Shown one piece after another: positions 1 to 12,500 of a stretch of 64,000 nucleotides of DNA. Under the pieces are notes generated by a model that searched no databases, was not told where the DNA came from, and saw nothing but the letters and a program-made list of their open reading frames with translations. This stretch comes from Channallabes apus (taxonomy: Eukaryota; Chordata; Actinopteri; Siluriformes; Clariidae): positions 26,038,571 through 26,102,570 of the forward strand of contig CM060107.1 in NCBI GenBank assembly GCA_030522415.1, read 5' to 3'. The translations under genes and the position numbers were made by a program. Each line of letters starts with the position of its first letter. The stretch's first letter is position 1.

Positions 1-1290
1 TTTATATTCAAGATAATATTATTTAGCAAATTTCAACAATATATATATATATATATTTTTTTATTTATTTATTTATTTATTTATTTTTTTTGCATGGTCT
101 GTCATACTATGTTTATTTTCATTTTCATAAGAATCCAAAAATGCAAAAAAAAATTATCTGTTATCAACTATATTTTTATATTGCTTTTGTTTATTTAAAA
201 AACACTTCATATCATATACACAATAGCTAATAAGTGCTCTGTGTCCCTTAGATCCTTTTTCTGATGGAAAGCTTGACACTTTTAAAGCACTACTGCAACC
301 ACGTTAATGGAAAACCATGTCAGAGTGCCCGGTAAAGATTAAATGCAGAACTTAATGTGGTTTGAGGCAGAATATAGGGATCAGCTCTATAAGCTATAGT
401 GCTACCCTGAATATCTGCCAGGTCAGAGAGGTGTGCCACCTCAAATCATGCTCATAACCACAGTGAACTGGAATGCAAAAATACCAGACAGTGGTCAGAA
501 TCAACACCCAGACACACACTTATATTCTTGATTCATTGTGGATGTGTAGGCTGTGAAAGTGAGTTGTGAGGCGCTGAGCCCAGCAAAGTGTAGTATTTGG
601 TCAAAAACAAGCAATGGAATAAAAAAAATAGTGTATACATATTCCAGTGACAACTCTGCTCAGACCCACATTTAACCTCTAAGTGTTATGTTCAAACATT
701 ACACTATTTATTTTTAATTTTGCTATACCTAGAATTACATTTATGACCGTGCCATATGACTCATTATTTCTTCTAACCACAGTTTCTGAAATGTCAAAAT
801 ATGTTAGCAGCTTTTCAAAGGTAGTTTAAAAGATTCTTGTGATACTAATGGCTACTCTTCACCTGTCTCTTCAGACTGTTTCAAAGACTTGACTTTTATG
901 TACTGTAATACTTACTAAACTCAGTGATGTAAAAACACAATTTTATAATACAATGTGCTTTTGTTCTTCTCTTCTCCTTAAGCATACACAACATAAAACA
1001 AATGAATGTATCGTTAGTGCAATTGACATAAAACACATAAACTCTTGGAACAGTAAAAATGTACTAATATGATACTTGTATGAATGCCAGTTTATTTATA
1101 TTTTATTGCTTATGAGCAGTTTTAAAGCAAATTCTCTATGGTATCAAGCATGCATTCACCTACAGGAACTTTTTAACAGCATAGAATCTGGATCCTATAA
1201 ACACCCAAGATGGAATGTTTTTGGAGGTGGAAAGAAATCAGTGAACCCAGCAGTAACCCACACATCCAACACATCAAACCCCTATCTGCT
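1..1290. other. AT-rich intergenic DNA, no gene seen
   Basis: There is no coding signal that I recognise. Short AT and TTTA runs occur at about 41-90. The rest is unstructured AT-rich sequence with only short, unrelated open frames. Confidence 0.6.
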
Positions 1291-1296
1291 GTATGT

Positions 1297-1760
1297 ATAA
1301 TACATACTGATCAGCCATAACATTATAACTCCTGAAAGGATCATGAGCACACAAAGCTCACCTATGCCTGCTTGGACAAAAGGTCAACCCATCCGTCTGC
1401 TCCCACAGAATAGACAATTCAGTACATCACATCAAATCACTGAAAAAGTCAATGCTGGCCACAATAGAAAGATCAGAGCATGCAGTACACACAGCCATCT
1501 GCACGTTGGGCCAAGCAGGCAAAGAGCCCAAGGACACCAATCCAGCCTACAAACACCCCAGATCTCAATCCAATCGAGCACCCATGGGATGCTCCAGACA
1601 AACAAGTCTTATCCACGGAGGTCCTATGTCTCAACCTACAGCCCGCTCCAAAGGACACTCTGCCAATGTCCCAGTGCCAGTCTCCAAGAACCAGAACCAC
1701 CACAGTGGTACAAGGATAACCCAAAACCTAGGTGCTTATGCTTGTCCATTAATCTGATGA
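1297..1760 (+). mobile_element. Decayed Tc1/mariner-like transposon relic
   Basis: The left edge (ACTGATCAGCCATAACATTA) resembles a terminal repeat common in fish DNA transposons. Downstream, a frame reading TPDLNPIEHPWD around 1545-1595 matches the last catalytic block (SPDLNPIE) of Tc1 transposases. The frame is broken on both sides and no right terminal repeat was found, so this is a dead fragment. Family assignment is by motif only. Confidence 0.6.
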
Positions 1761-1799
1761 TCGCGTCTACATCTAGCAGTGAGTTTTCTAATGACTGAA

Positions 1800-2540
1800 T
1801 ATCTGTTATAATTATGTAGTGTTTTGGGATGTCTTTTTTTGGTTTCTTGGATCTTATATCTTTCAGGTTCTGAGATTGGACATCATCCACGTCATTCTCC
1901 ATTGTCAGCATGATGATGATTCCTTTTCTGGACCAATGAGATGCATGGCCCAGTGTAAGAGCCTGGAAGTGAGCTTATTTTCAACTCACAATGCTGAGAC
2001 AAGGTTAATATGCCTAAGGGCCTAAACAAAGCAACTTGTCCACAAACTTGCTAGTCTGTATAAAAGCACTACTAGTTAGAAGCAGGATCTACAGTGATAT
2101 TCGTATTTATGTTTAGTTAGTTATCGTAGTTAGTGGGCATTCTACGGCCATGATGGTTTTGTTTCTTTTGTTAAATTAGATTCGCTTTTCGGTTAAAGTT
2201 AGGAGGTGTTTCGACATAACACCTCCGCTCATGGCTCTCACTGTTGAGTTTATCATTGAAACGATTGTATATAACTTGTAAATATTGTTTCTTTAATTAT
2301 TTTAAATGTTTGGTTCCCACTGTAACTAACGAGCAATTGGGTGTGATATTGTGACTTCTCCATTAAAGTTTTCTAACGTTCATTTCACGTCTTGAGTTTG
2401 CTTCATTACATTGATAGTAACATCCCTGTTTAAAGTCGGCTTCCTATTTCTCTAGACGTCAATAATGAAAGTAACAACAGAATAGGAAACTGTAACAATA
2501 ACCCCATCCTGGACCCACAGTATCTAAGAGATGTAAGAAC
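1800..2540 (+). other. Unassigned stretch, possible solo LTR remnant
   Basis: It contains a TATA-like TATAAAAGC at about 2058 and, some 300 bases on, an ATTAAA poly(A)-like signal followed by a T/G-rich end in CATTACA. That order resembles the U3-R-U5 layout of a long terminal repeat. No matching second copy, TG start or target duplication could be identified, so the reading is tentative. Confidence 0.25.
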
Positions 2541-5185
2541 AGACTAGAAGGCCTGTGAAGTCTGGAATAAAAGAAAAGTCGTGTGAATATTGCAGTTCAA
2601 GGACCCTAACTTTATGCAGTTTTGCGTTTTCTTGGAGCCTCCTGTTGTTGAAGATGTTGTTCTGAGGCACAGAAGAAAGATGTTAAAGAACACTGGTACT
2701 AGCCTGACTCCTAAGTGTACAGGGAAGGTGACAGATTCTTGCCATCCTACAGTCATCCAAGCATACATCATGAAAGTAATGGATAAAGATGTTACAGATT
2801 GTTACAAATGTCTTGTAGTAGATCTCTCTTCACAGGGATGAAGATTTTAGAGAGGTCAACAAAGGCCATAAACTGGTCCTGATGTTGCTCCAGGCAGTTT
2901 TATTGAAGCTTATTGATACAGTAATGCGGAAATGGCGGGTGCTACTATTAGCGGCGAAGGAAAAGAGATGAAAAGAGTAATTAATCATTACGGAGTAAGC
3001 GGGTTTTAAATCGGATGTGCACATTACTGGACCTGTAGCGACAACAGACCGCAAAGGATGATGGCCACGCCTGGGCTGATGGGAATTGTAGTTCCCGCTA
3101 CCTCCCGTTCGCTCCATTCGCCTGAGCAAACTTTTCTCAGAAGACCTATCATTTTATCGTCATGCGACCACGATATTATTGAAATAAAGTGTTATTGCGG
3201 TACGACGGTATTTACAATACCATTACATCCCTAATATTTAGTCTTTCACTAACACCGACTGGTGTTTCAATGAGTCTTGGTATGTTGGAAGGCTAGACCC
3301 ACACTGTGGGGATGCTGTCCACCTGGTGGTATCCTTTTCAGAAGAAGGCATAGACCATCCCTTAATCTGTTAGTGAGCCTTCACCTTCACCTTGTTTCAT
3401 TCAAAGCAGAAATGTCAAGATTATAGCAACTCAGCCCAGGGCTGTTCTCCTATGAGGTCTATCTACAATGAGGCATTATGTAAGTCCAGTAGAATCCTTA
3501 TGGCCCACGACACCAGCTTCATGTTGTACGATTTTCTACTTTTTTTACAGCCAAGGTGGAATGGCCAAACTGGTTCTCTAAACTATCCAGGCATGAATTG
3601 AGCTCCCAATTTTTAGGCCACCATTTCCAGGCCATTCCTCAATTGAGATCAGCAGTTTAGTCACTAAATAGGGCTGCTCAGTCACACAGAGGTCAGCTGA
3701 AATCAGCTGCCAGTCAGTCTCAGCTGTAAGTGACAATCTTTTCCCATGCTGCTGAAATGAAGGGTCTTACCAGGAACTTCCGGTCTATTAGCTGCCAGAC
3801 TTCTGGCAAATATGGGACCAGGAAATTTTAACATGACCAGTGGTGGACACCTGGGCAAGGTTTGGCAGGTTTTTAGAGCGCCAGAGGGGTGCACCATCCC
3901 CATTATCTTCACCATATAAAGTAAAGTGACCCAGGATGTAATTGGCTTTTTACTCATAGCTGGGGCAGTTTTGTCACGGGGTCATGTCCATATGGTGGTG
4001 GGTCTGCATACCATGTCTCCAGGGCCAACTGCTGCTTGGAGATCACCTGTAGTTTAGCCTGGGACTGAAAATGCTTGCACATTCTATGTGAGCACTGCCC
4101 AGTCAGTTTAGATTTAAATAAACAAATATTTAAGTGACTTTGATTAGATAATTGCTACAGTGATTAAAATGTTTTATTTGCAATGATTTTTTAAGCTTAC
4201 CCGATGCAGCATGTACCTTCCTTAAACATTTATGTCAGGAGATGCATCCCTTGCAAAAATGAAAAGGGGTTACGTTGTTTAACAGTCAGATTATTGTAAT
4301 GCATCAAACAAAGCTAAATTACTGAAATTGGGTTAAGAACTATGTAGGAAGGACAGTGCTGAACTGTCAACTTCACGGAAGAAATGTGGTACAAAAAATG
4401 TGTAACTGGAAATCATTTGCATCATAAAAAAATCAACAACTGAAATCACAGATTTAATAATGAAAGTAAGAGCATTTTCACACACAGTGCAACAAGAACT
4501 TACATATAATTGTTTTTCATTACAGACGGCATGGCCATATTCCAGGACAATAATATCAAGATTCATCAGCCTCAAACTGTGAATGAGTGATTCTGGAAGC
4601 ATGAACAAAATGAGTGGCAGATTCTAATCACTGCACCTTTTACAGTCTCTTTATATGCTATGACGTGTACGGTATTATACTATGGTGAGAAGGGTCCTAT
4701 GTCTATAAAACAACACCTTCATTGTGCTTCCTGACACCTTAATTGGTAACACAATTTCTATAGGCTGTATCCAGACGAATATACAGCACATTCAAACAGC
4801 TTGTGTCTGCTAGAATCCTTTTGTTTAACTGGAAAATGCAAATGTATCTTCTGTCCTCCTGAAATTTGTGGGCGTTTGTCCGTCTGCTCCGGATCTCTCT
4901 ATGACTGACATGTCAATGACTGATTCTTTTAATGTGCACAGTATGTAAGAGAGGGCACCTGGTCAAAAATTTAAATATGCACTCTATGCTGATAATAAAC
5001 AGCCACATCATCTGTGTGAGCGTTTGTCCGTCTGCCAGACTCAACTGGTGTATTGAGGTGCGGCGGACAAAACAGTCAGTTATTCTTTTTCTTTTAATTT
5101 ATCTTAAAACTTAACAATTCAGGCACTCTTCTTCTTAAACCTAACAACATGAGAAATAATTCACTCACTCATTTTTCATCTACTG
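2541..5185. other. Intergenic DNA, no gene recognised
   Basis: Only short open frames occur and none has a recognisable domain. Two details stand out. A GGGAATTGTAGT block at about 3079-3090 matches the core of the ZNF143/Staf element. An AATAAA lies at about 3182. Neither is linked to a gene I can identify. Confidence 0.45.
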
Positions 5186-5249
5186 TATACTGCTATATCC
5201 TGTATATAGGGTCGTGGGGAGCTTGGAGCCTATCCCAGGAGTCTTAGGG

Positions 5250-5452
5250 GACATTTACATTATAGCATTTGGCAGAGGCCCTTGTCCAGAGCAACTTACA
5301 TTTTATCTATTTTTTTTAACACCTAAGCAGTTAGAGGGTTACAGTATATGCCTTGCTCAAGGGCCCAACAGTGGCAACCTGGTGGTGCTGGGGTTTGAAC
5401 CCATAACCTTCCGATCAGTAGTCCAACACCTTAACCACTGAGCTACCCCTGG
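5250..5452 (-). repeat. Second SINE family, inserted in the first
   Basis: The copy reads GCATTTGGCAGAGGCCCTTGT near 5267 and ends with GTTTGAACCC and CTTAACCACTGAGCTACC, which look like a reversed tRNA box B and box A. It is a common teleost repeat. It sits inside the 5186-6712 SINE. A degraded piece of the same family occurs near 29220-29335. Confidence 0.6.
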
Positions 5453-5509
5453 GTATGAAACAGGGAACACCCTGGATGACGTCCCATCGCAGGGCACACA
5501 CACTCACAT

Positions 5510-6488
5510 CAGGGTTTGACATTGGCACCCGCCCACTCGCCAAATGTGGGTAAAATTCGGCTGTGGCGGGTAATAACTTTAGTCTCACTAGCCACTTTGG
5601 CGGGTAGTTTATTCTTTGGTATGATAATATATTTTTGTTGTAGTTTTCTCTAAAGTCATCCGATATAATAAACGCATTGCAACGTAATATTACGTGCATA
5701 AAACGCGCATGAATGTAATGAGGACATTTAATACCTCTCTCTACACATGTTCACACATGCATTGCGCGCGCACACACACACACACACACCAAACAGGAAG
5801 TAAAAGTGTGTGTGTGTGTGTGTGTGTGTGTATCATTTCCTTAAAGGGCTATTGCTTCTCAACAGGATGAGAATGTTTGCCCCTTTCGCATAGGTTATTT
5901 ACTGATTATATATATATATAAAGTAATCACTATTAAAATCTATTTAGATTTCATGTTGAATGATAGAAAATTCATCAATTGATTGAATTACCTCACACTA
6001 TAAAGAGTCAACACTACAAGATAGACCAGAGTCCATCGTCCTAACTCAGAATTCTGATATAATACATAATGAATAATAATACCTGATAATAGTACACATA
6101 ATAACACTAAAATGATAAATGTTCTGAGTTGCTGTATTTTTAATATCAGAATGAGTTCAGTTGTACTGAATCTGTTATTTTTCAATTTCATGTGGTAAGA
6201 GGCTTGAATTTAAGTTCAATAAGCAGAATATACTGTTCATGTTTGCATGTTTTTAAATTGGGAGCTATCTTAACAGTACTGAATACTTACTACTACTATA
6301 GTGATACAGTGTTTGCTTTCATTTATAAGTAAATCTAGATCTAACAAACATTAACGTATCATGGTGAAGAAAAAACTGCGATTTTCTGGTAACAAAATTG
6401 TGGCTAGTAAAAAGGCTGAATGGCTAGTGACTCCGGAAATCCACTAACCACATGGGCCAGTGAGCAAAAAAGTTAATGTCAAACTCTG
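5510..6488. mobile_element. hAT-type non-autonomous element (MITE) with 8-bp TSD
   Basis: The terminal inverted repeats are CAGGGTTTGACATT at the left and CAGAGTTTGACATT (reverse complement) at the right. The flanks carry an exact 8-bp duplication, ACTCACAT, at 5502-5509 and 6489-6496. An 8-bp duplication and CA-G type ends are hallmarks of hAT transposition. No transposase frame is present in its 979 bp. CA and GT microsatellite tracts at about 5771-5831 lie inside it. Confidence 0.88.
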
Positions 6489-6771
6489 ACTCACATGTTT
6501 ATTCACACACTATGGGCAATTTGGGAATACCATTTAGCCTAATCTGATTGTTTTTGGACTGTGGGAGAAAACCGGAGCACCCGAGTGAAAACACACCAAG
6601 CATGAGGAGAACATGCAAACAGACCCTGAGGCAGGCAGGAATCAAACCCGAATCCTTGAGGTGCAAACCAACAGTGCTAACCACTAAGCCTCCATCCCCA
6701 GAGATACATAGAAAATAAAAAAAGGTGACTATTACTTATTTGATTGTTGAGAATAATACTTACGTTACCCT

Positions 6772-6800
6772 GTATTCTCTCTCTCTCTCAGTATGTATGT

Positions 6801-6857
<57 letters not shown>
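6772..6857. repeat. CT/GT/AT compound microsatellite
   Basis: Short CT, GT, AT and AC dinucleotide runs follow one another directly before the left end of a Tc1 element. Confidence 0.9.
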
Positions 6858-6859
<2 letters not shown>

Positions 6860-8235
6860 GGTCCTTCTAAAAAAATTAGTATATTGTGATAAAGTTCATT
6901 ATTTTCTGTAATGTACTGATAAACATTAGACTTTCATATATTTTAGACTCATTACACACAACTGAAGTAGTTCAAGCCTTTTATTGTTTTAATATTTATG
7001 ATTGTGGCATACAGCTCATGAAAACCCAAAATCCCTATCTCAAAAAATTAGCATATCATGAAAAGGTTCTCTAAACGAGCTGTTAACCTAATCATCTGAA
7101 TCAACTAATTAACTCTAAACACCTGCAAAAGATTCCTGAGGCTTTTAAAAACTCCCAGCCTGGTTCATTACTCAAAACCGCAATCATGGGTAAGACTGCC
7201 GACCTGACTGCTGTCCAGAAGGCCATCATTGACACCCTCAAGCAAGAGGGTAAGACACAGAAAGAAATTTCTGAACGAATAGGCTGTTCCCAGAGTGCTG
7301 TATCAAGGCACCTCAGTGGGAAGTCTGTGGGAAGGAAAAAGTGTGGCAGAAAACGCTGCACAACGAGAAGAGGTGACCGGGCCCTGAGGAAGATTGTGGA
7401 GAAGGACCGATTCCAGACCTTGAGGGACCTGCGGAAGCAGTGGACTGAGTCTGGAGTAGAAACATCCAGAGCCACTGTGTACAGGCGTGTGCAGGAAATG
7501 GGCTACAGGTTGCAAATTTTGCATGTCATTCGGAAATCAAGGTGCCAGAGTCTGGAGGAAGACTGGGGAGAGGGAAATGCCAAAATGCCTGAAGTCCAGT
7601 GTCAAGTACCCACAGTCAGTGATGGTCTGGGGTCCCATGTCAGCTGCTGGTGTTGGTCCACTGTGTTTTATCAAGGGCAGGGTCAATGCAGCTAGCTATC
7701 AGGAGATTTTGGAGCACTTCATGCTTCCATCTGCTGAAAAGCTTTATGGAGATGAAGATTTCATTTTTCAGCACGACCTGGCACCTGCGCACAGTGCCAA
7801 AACCACTGGTAAATGGTTTACTGACCATGGTATTACTGTGCTCAATTGGCCTGCCAACTCTCCTGACCTGAACCCCATAGAGAATCTGTGGGATATTGTG
7901 AAGAGAAAGTTGAGAGACACAAGACACAAGAATCTGCAAAAGGATTCCCGACCAAGTATTGAGTGCATAACTGAACATAATTATTTGAAGGTCGACTTTT
8001 TTTGTATTAAAAACACTTTTCTTTTATTGGTCGGATGAAATATGCTAATTTTTGAGATAGGGATTTTGGGTTTTCATGAGCTGTATTCCACAATCATCAA
8101 TATTAAAACAATAAAAGGCTTGAACTACTTCAGTTGTGTAATGAATCTAAAATATATGAAAGTCTAATGTTTATCAGTACATTACAGAAAATAATGAACT
8201 TTATCACAATATGCTAATTTTTTGAGAAGGGCCTG
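6858..8235 (+). mobile_element. Tc1-like transposon, internally deleted
   Basis: Inverted repeats of about 200 bp run inward from CAGGTCCTTCT at 6858 and AGAAGGGCCTG ending at 8235, the latter followed by TA. Each side also carries a second copy of the AAAAATTAGCATAT end motif further in, an IR/DR arrangement known in fish Tc1 elements. The transposase inside is broken, so this copy could only move in trans. Confidence 0.85.
7186..8037 (+). pseudogene. Tc1 transposase pseudogene
   Basis: The first frame (from 7186) gives a clean paired-like helix-turn-helix N-terminus (MGKTADLTAVQKA..., with IGCSQSAVSRHL) and a GRKKCGRKR basic stretch. Near 7510 sequence is missing: the frame jumps to a segment reading FGNQGARVW (7540 on, another frame), which in intact relatives follows the first catalytic Asp. 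The rest, in the frame of 7487-8038, retains HDLAPAHSA and SPDLNPIENLWD. So the first catalytic Asp block is lost, a frameshift follows, and the C-terminus is also rearranged after about 7930. It is not functional. Confidence 0.85.
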
Positions 8236-8274
8236 TATATGTGTTTCTTGTTGAACGCGGTCAGGTGTACAGCA

Positions 8275-8410
8275 TCTTTCCTGTGCGAATCTGCATGTTT
8301 TTGGACTGTTGGAGGAAACCGGAGCATATGGAGGAAACCCACCAAACACAGGGAGAACATGCAAACGCCATGCATACAGACCTGAGGCAGGAAACGAACA
8401 CTGAACTGAG
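8275..8410 (-). repeat. SINE fragment
   Basis: The minus strand matches the middle of the common tRNA-derived SINE here (TTGCATGTTCTCCC, GGTTTCCTCC). It lies just beyond the Tc1 right end and has lost both ends. Confidence 0.65.
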
Positions 8411-8984
8411 AAGTAACACTTTTTTTTTAATAAAAATTATTTTAATAAACTCTGTTAGCTGGATATATTCACACTAAAACTACAAATAATATATATTTTT
8501 TTATTATTTTATATATTAAATATATTTAATATTATCTAGTCCAGTAAGAGCACTTATTTTGTCTACATATTTAATTAGATATTGATTTGATATAAAAATA
8601 GAAAAAAAAATTGTTTCATCAGGTATTAATTTTTTATAAATTGTCTGTAGCTTGGCATAGATATTTCAGTGTACAAAGATGCTTGATGTGCTGAGCGTAT
8701 GACAAATAAAGAGTCATCAAGGCTAAGTCCTGAAGGAGCAGCAGCCTGTGTCTCTGAGCACGGTGAAGGCCGCCATCTTGAGGAACTTGAGGTTTTGTTT
8801 CATACTGACAGCCTAGGGCGAATAAGTAAATCAAGCTATACATTGACGGTTTCGAAAGGGGGCTGTAACAAAAAGACTTTTAACATTCACATAACATGTA
8901 TTCTGCTATGCTTGTGTCTCTTTACAATCGTACACACACACACACACAATCTAAACGAGTGAAACACTACAGCGTGTTACGGAA

Positions 8985-9180
8985 GGTTGCGCGCGCGCCC
9001 CCGCAGCTTCACCGAGTCCATTATCGCGCTCTTTGGTGCAGCAGTTGGTCGTCGTTTGCTTTGCACCAATCACCGATCTCCTTACTACAAGAAACCAGCC
9101 AATAGGCGCTGGTTGTATTTCACAGTGCAGTATAGAGGCGCTCACGGACCATCGGGATACAGCAAAGCAGTAAAAGAGGT
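8985..9180 (+). promoter_or_regulatory. Probable tmpo promoter and 5' leader
   Basis: A local CpG-rich patch (GCGCGCGCGCC at about 8989) contains two CCAAT boxes at 9066-9070 and 9099-9103. A plausible non-coding first exon ends at AAAAGAG before a GTAGTT donor near 9179, and an acceptor-like TTTTTTTTGTATTAG ends at 9480 just before the exon with the ATG. There is no TATA box. The promoter call is inferred from position and motifs. Confidence 0.5.
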
Positions 9181-9514
9181 AGTTATTTGTTCTTTCTTGT
9201 ATATGTATATACCAAGCGAAGCCTCCTAACATAACTGCATATTATTATTTTTATTTAATATGGATGATGGGCGGCGGGAAGAAGCCGTGTTTAGGGAATA
9301 AAGAGTAATATTAAGTATTTTGCCGCGTAAATCTTTTGAACCTATTCAAATCTGCAGCCGGTTTGACGTTTATCATCAACAACGGCGCAAGTTAATTAAC
9401 TCTTCAGGAGGTGTATTCTGTGGCTCGCTAATGCGCTTCACTCACTCGAATCTCAACTGGCTTGTTTTTTTTTGTATTAGATACGCTTTTTGGCTGGAGA
9501 CAAGCCGGTAAAGG

Positions 9515-12500
9515 ATGGCGGAATTTCTTGAAGACCCGTCCGTTCTCACAAAGGACAAGCTTAAGAGCGAACTGCTCGCGAACGACGTCCCTCTTCCCAG
9601 CGGCGAGCACAGGAAGGATGTGTACGTCCAGCTGTACCTCAAACACCTGACCGCGCTCAACAAGAAACACTCCGCAACCGACACGTTCTCCAGTGACGAG
9701 GAAATTACACCGATCATCTCGAACAGGAGTCGATCGGGAAAAGTAAGTGTGTTTAAAAAAAAAAAAACAACAACAAAAAATTTGTTTTCATTCGTTAATC
9801 GGGCTTATGATCGATCTGTAGAAAGCCACAAAGAAGACGGATAAGACTCGGAAAGAGGAGCTGGATGTTGCGAGTCTGACAGACAGCGAATTAAGGGATC
9901 ATCTGATGAAGTATGGCATCAATCCTGGTCCTATCGGCGGTAGGTTTTCTGTCCTCCAGCAATATTTCAAGTTTAGGTGAGGTAGTGTTTCCTCAAATAA
10001 ATAATCCATATTATAAACAGAGCATGCATTATTATATGTATTGTATTTCCTTGTCTAAGGGTTATAAGCTTCAAGCTGTCTGAAAGATTTAAACAGTTTA
10101 AATAATTAGATCGTCTCAATAATCAAATAAGTAATAACTACAGGGGGATAAACATCTATTTAGCCATTTCCCATCCCGCCCCCCATTTTCTGTGTCTATA
10201 GGGCGCCACTGTGGCTCAGTGGTTAGCACTGTTGCCTTGCACCTCCAGGATCCTGGTTCGATATCAGCCTCATATCTATCTGTTTGCATGTTCTCCTAGT
10301 GCATGCTGGGTTTCCTCCCACATTCAAAGTTAATTGGCGTTTAGATTAGTTAAGATTATAGCTTTCCAATTATACCAAGATCACTTTGGTGTGACAAAAA
10401 CTAACAGAATTACAGGATTGTCACTTATTAAGACCAGATTCAATGAGAAGTGATTTAAAAAAAAAAAATTTTTTGGTAACAAGTAAGTTGTCAGTGCGTT
10501 CAAAAAATAACAGATAGATAAATGTCACGTTTCCCTCTATGTCTGTGTCGGCCGTGTGTGCGAGGCATGATCGCGGAGGCGAGCTGACGGTTAACAAAGT
10601 CCTTTTATTTGTATAAACATAAATCAAAAACACTCCAACACAAACTAACGTTATTGAACGGTTGCTAGACGCCTGACTGGAGTCCAGCCAGGCTATTTAT
10701 AACTAAACATAAAACAATCATCAAATTAACTTCCCTCGGTTCAGGTGAGCTTCTACGTCACCTGACCGAGGTGCAAACTGGGAAATGAAGTGAAACTATA
10801 CGTAAAACAAAACTACAACTCAAAAGACAACACAAATACAAATGGCGTTCTGGCGCCATCTAGGGGTTAACCGTTACATTACCCCCCCCCCCCCCTCCCA
10901 AAAATGCTCCTCCGGAGCATCACCGGAGGCCCCGGACACCCAACCCAATGTTCTACCTCTCGCCTCCTATCCAGGAGGCTGGGTGACGGGGCTGGAGGCC
11001 TGCTTGGCAGCTGCAGAGCTGGAAGCGTGCTCGGCGGCTGCAGAGCTGGAAGCGTGCTCGGCGGCTGCAGAGCTGGAAGCGTGCTCGGCGGCTGCAGAGC
11101 TTGAGAAGCGCTCGGCGGCGGCAGAGCTGGAGAAGCGCTCGGCGGCTGCAGAGCTGGTGAAGCGCTCGGCGGCTGCAGAGCTTGAGAAGCGCTCGGCGGC
11201 TGCAGAGCTGGAGAAGCGCTCGGCGGCTGCAGAGCTGGAGAAGCGCTCGGCGGCTGCAGAGCTGGAGAAGCGCTCGGCGGCTGCAGAGCTGGAGAAGCGC
11301 TCGGCGGCTGCAGAGCTGGAGAAGCGCTCGGCGGCTGCAGAGCTGGAGAAGCGCTCGACGCAGGCGTTGGAGCGGTCACTGCGCTCGACGCAGGCGTTGG
11401 AGCGGTCACTGCGCTCGACGCAGGCGTTGGAGCGGTCACTGCGCTCGAAGACGGCGTGGGAGCGGTCACTGCGCTCGAAGACGGCGTGGGAGCGGTCACT
11501 GCGCTTGCCGCAGGCTCTGGAGCGTGCAGTGCGCTCGACGACGGCTCAACGTCGTTCTCAAAGCCGGGAGGCGGCGGCAGAACAGGTGCGTGGGACAGCG
11601 GCTGCTGACATGCTAGCTCGCTGTCCTCGAAGCCGGGAGGTGGCGGCAGAACTGGTGCATTGGTCAGCGGCTGCTGACATGCTAGCTCGTTGTCCTCGAA
11701 GCCGGAAGGTGGCGTTGGAGCGTGCACGGCGCTCGACTGCAGCGTTGGAGCGTGCACGGCGCTCGACTGCAGCGTTGGAGCGTGCACGGCGCTCGACAGC
11801 GGCGCCCTGTCGTCCTCAAAGCCGGGAGGCGGCGGCAGACTGGGTGCGTGGGTCAGCGGCTGCTGGCGTGCTAGCTCGCTGTCCTCGAAGCCGGGAGGCG
11901 GCGGTAGGACGGGTGCGTCGGACAGCAGCTGTTGACACGCTGGCTCGCTGTCCTCGAAGCTGGAAGGCGGCGGTAGGACGGGTGCGTCGGGCAGCGGCTG
12001 CTGACACGCTAGCTCGCTGCTGAGTGTTGGCGAGGGATGAGAAAGCTCCGAGCCCGCTTCGCGGTTATCCCGGAAGTGGAGGATCATCTGCTGGAGCTCC
12101 TTTACATGCTCCAGCATTTCACTCACCCGCTCCGGCTCCGGAATCCACCACATGAGCTCCTCCTCTCTCTGCTGCTGCTCTGCCTGGGGTTTTCTTTCCC
12201 CCTCGTCACCGCCGTACTTGGGCTTCCTCGCCCTTCTCTTCCGGCCGGTGCGGGGAACCACGTGACCCCGTGCCGCGTCGCCCCTGAATGGCGTCCGCCG
12301 AATGGCGAGCCTGCAGCCCTCCCAGCTTTGTGGTGTCTCTCTCTCTCTCTCCTCGCTGCTCTCTCGCAGGTGCTCCTGCTCCTCCAGCAATCTGTACTCA
12401 CAGCTGCGGTACATCTCCTCCTCGTCCTCTACCAGCCCGATGTAGTTCCAGCCATAGCACTCCTCCTCGCTGTCCCGCCAGTTCGCCAGCTCGGGTGAGA

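Larger units (their letters stand above)
5186..6712 (-). repeat. tRNA-derived SINE split by two later insertions
   Basis: The minus strand carries the dispersed repeat seen many times in this window, with head GGTTAGCACTG, a tRNA-like box B region, the phrase TTTCCTCCCACAGTC and a tail near GGATA. It is in three pieces: about 5186-5248, 5453-5509 and 6489-6712. The first gap holds a different SINE and the second a hAT-type MITE. The pieces join in the right order, so the host copy is the oldest of the three. Confidence 0.7.

Noticed and set aside
1343..1798. 151-codon open frame near the left end
   Set aside because: It overlaps a decayed Tc1 element, and only a shifted frame shows the transposase motif.
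2590..2841. 83-codon frame starting MQFKDPNFMQFC
   Set aside because: There is no recognisable domain, no splice partners and no clear promoter.
10842..12023. Plus-strand 393-codon open frame, [13 protein letters not shown] repeats
   Set aside because: It is the antisense shadow of the LTR element's tandem repeats. The LTR orientation and polypurine tract point to the minus strand.
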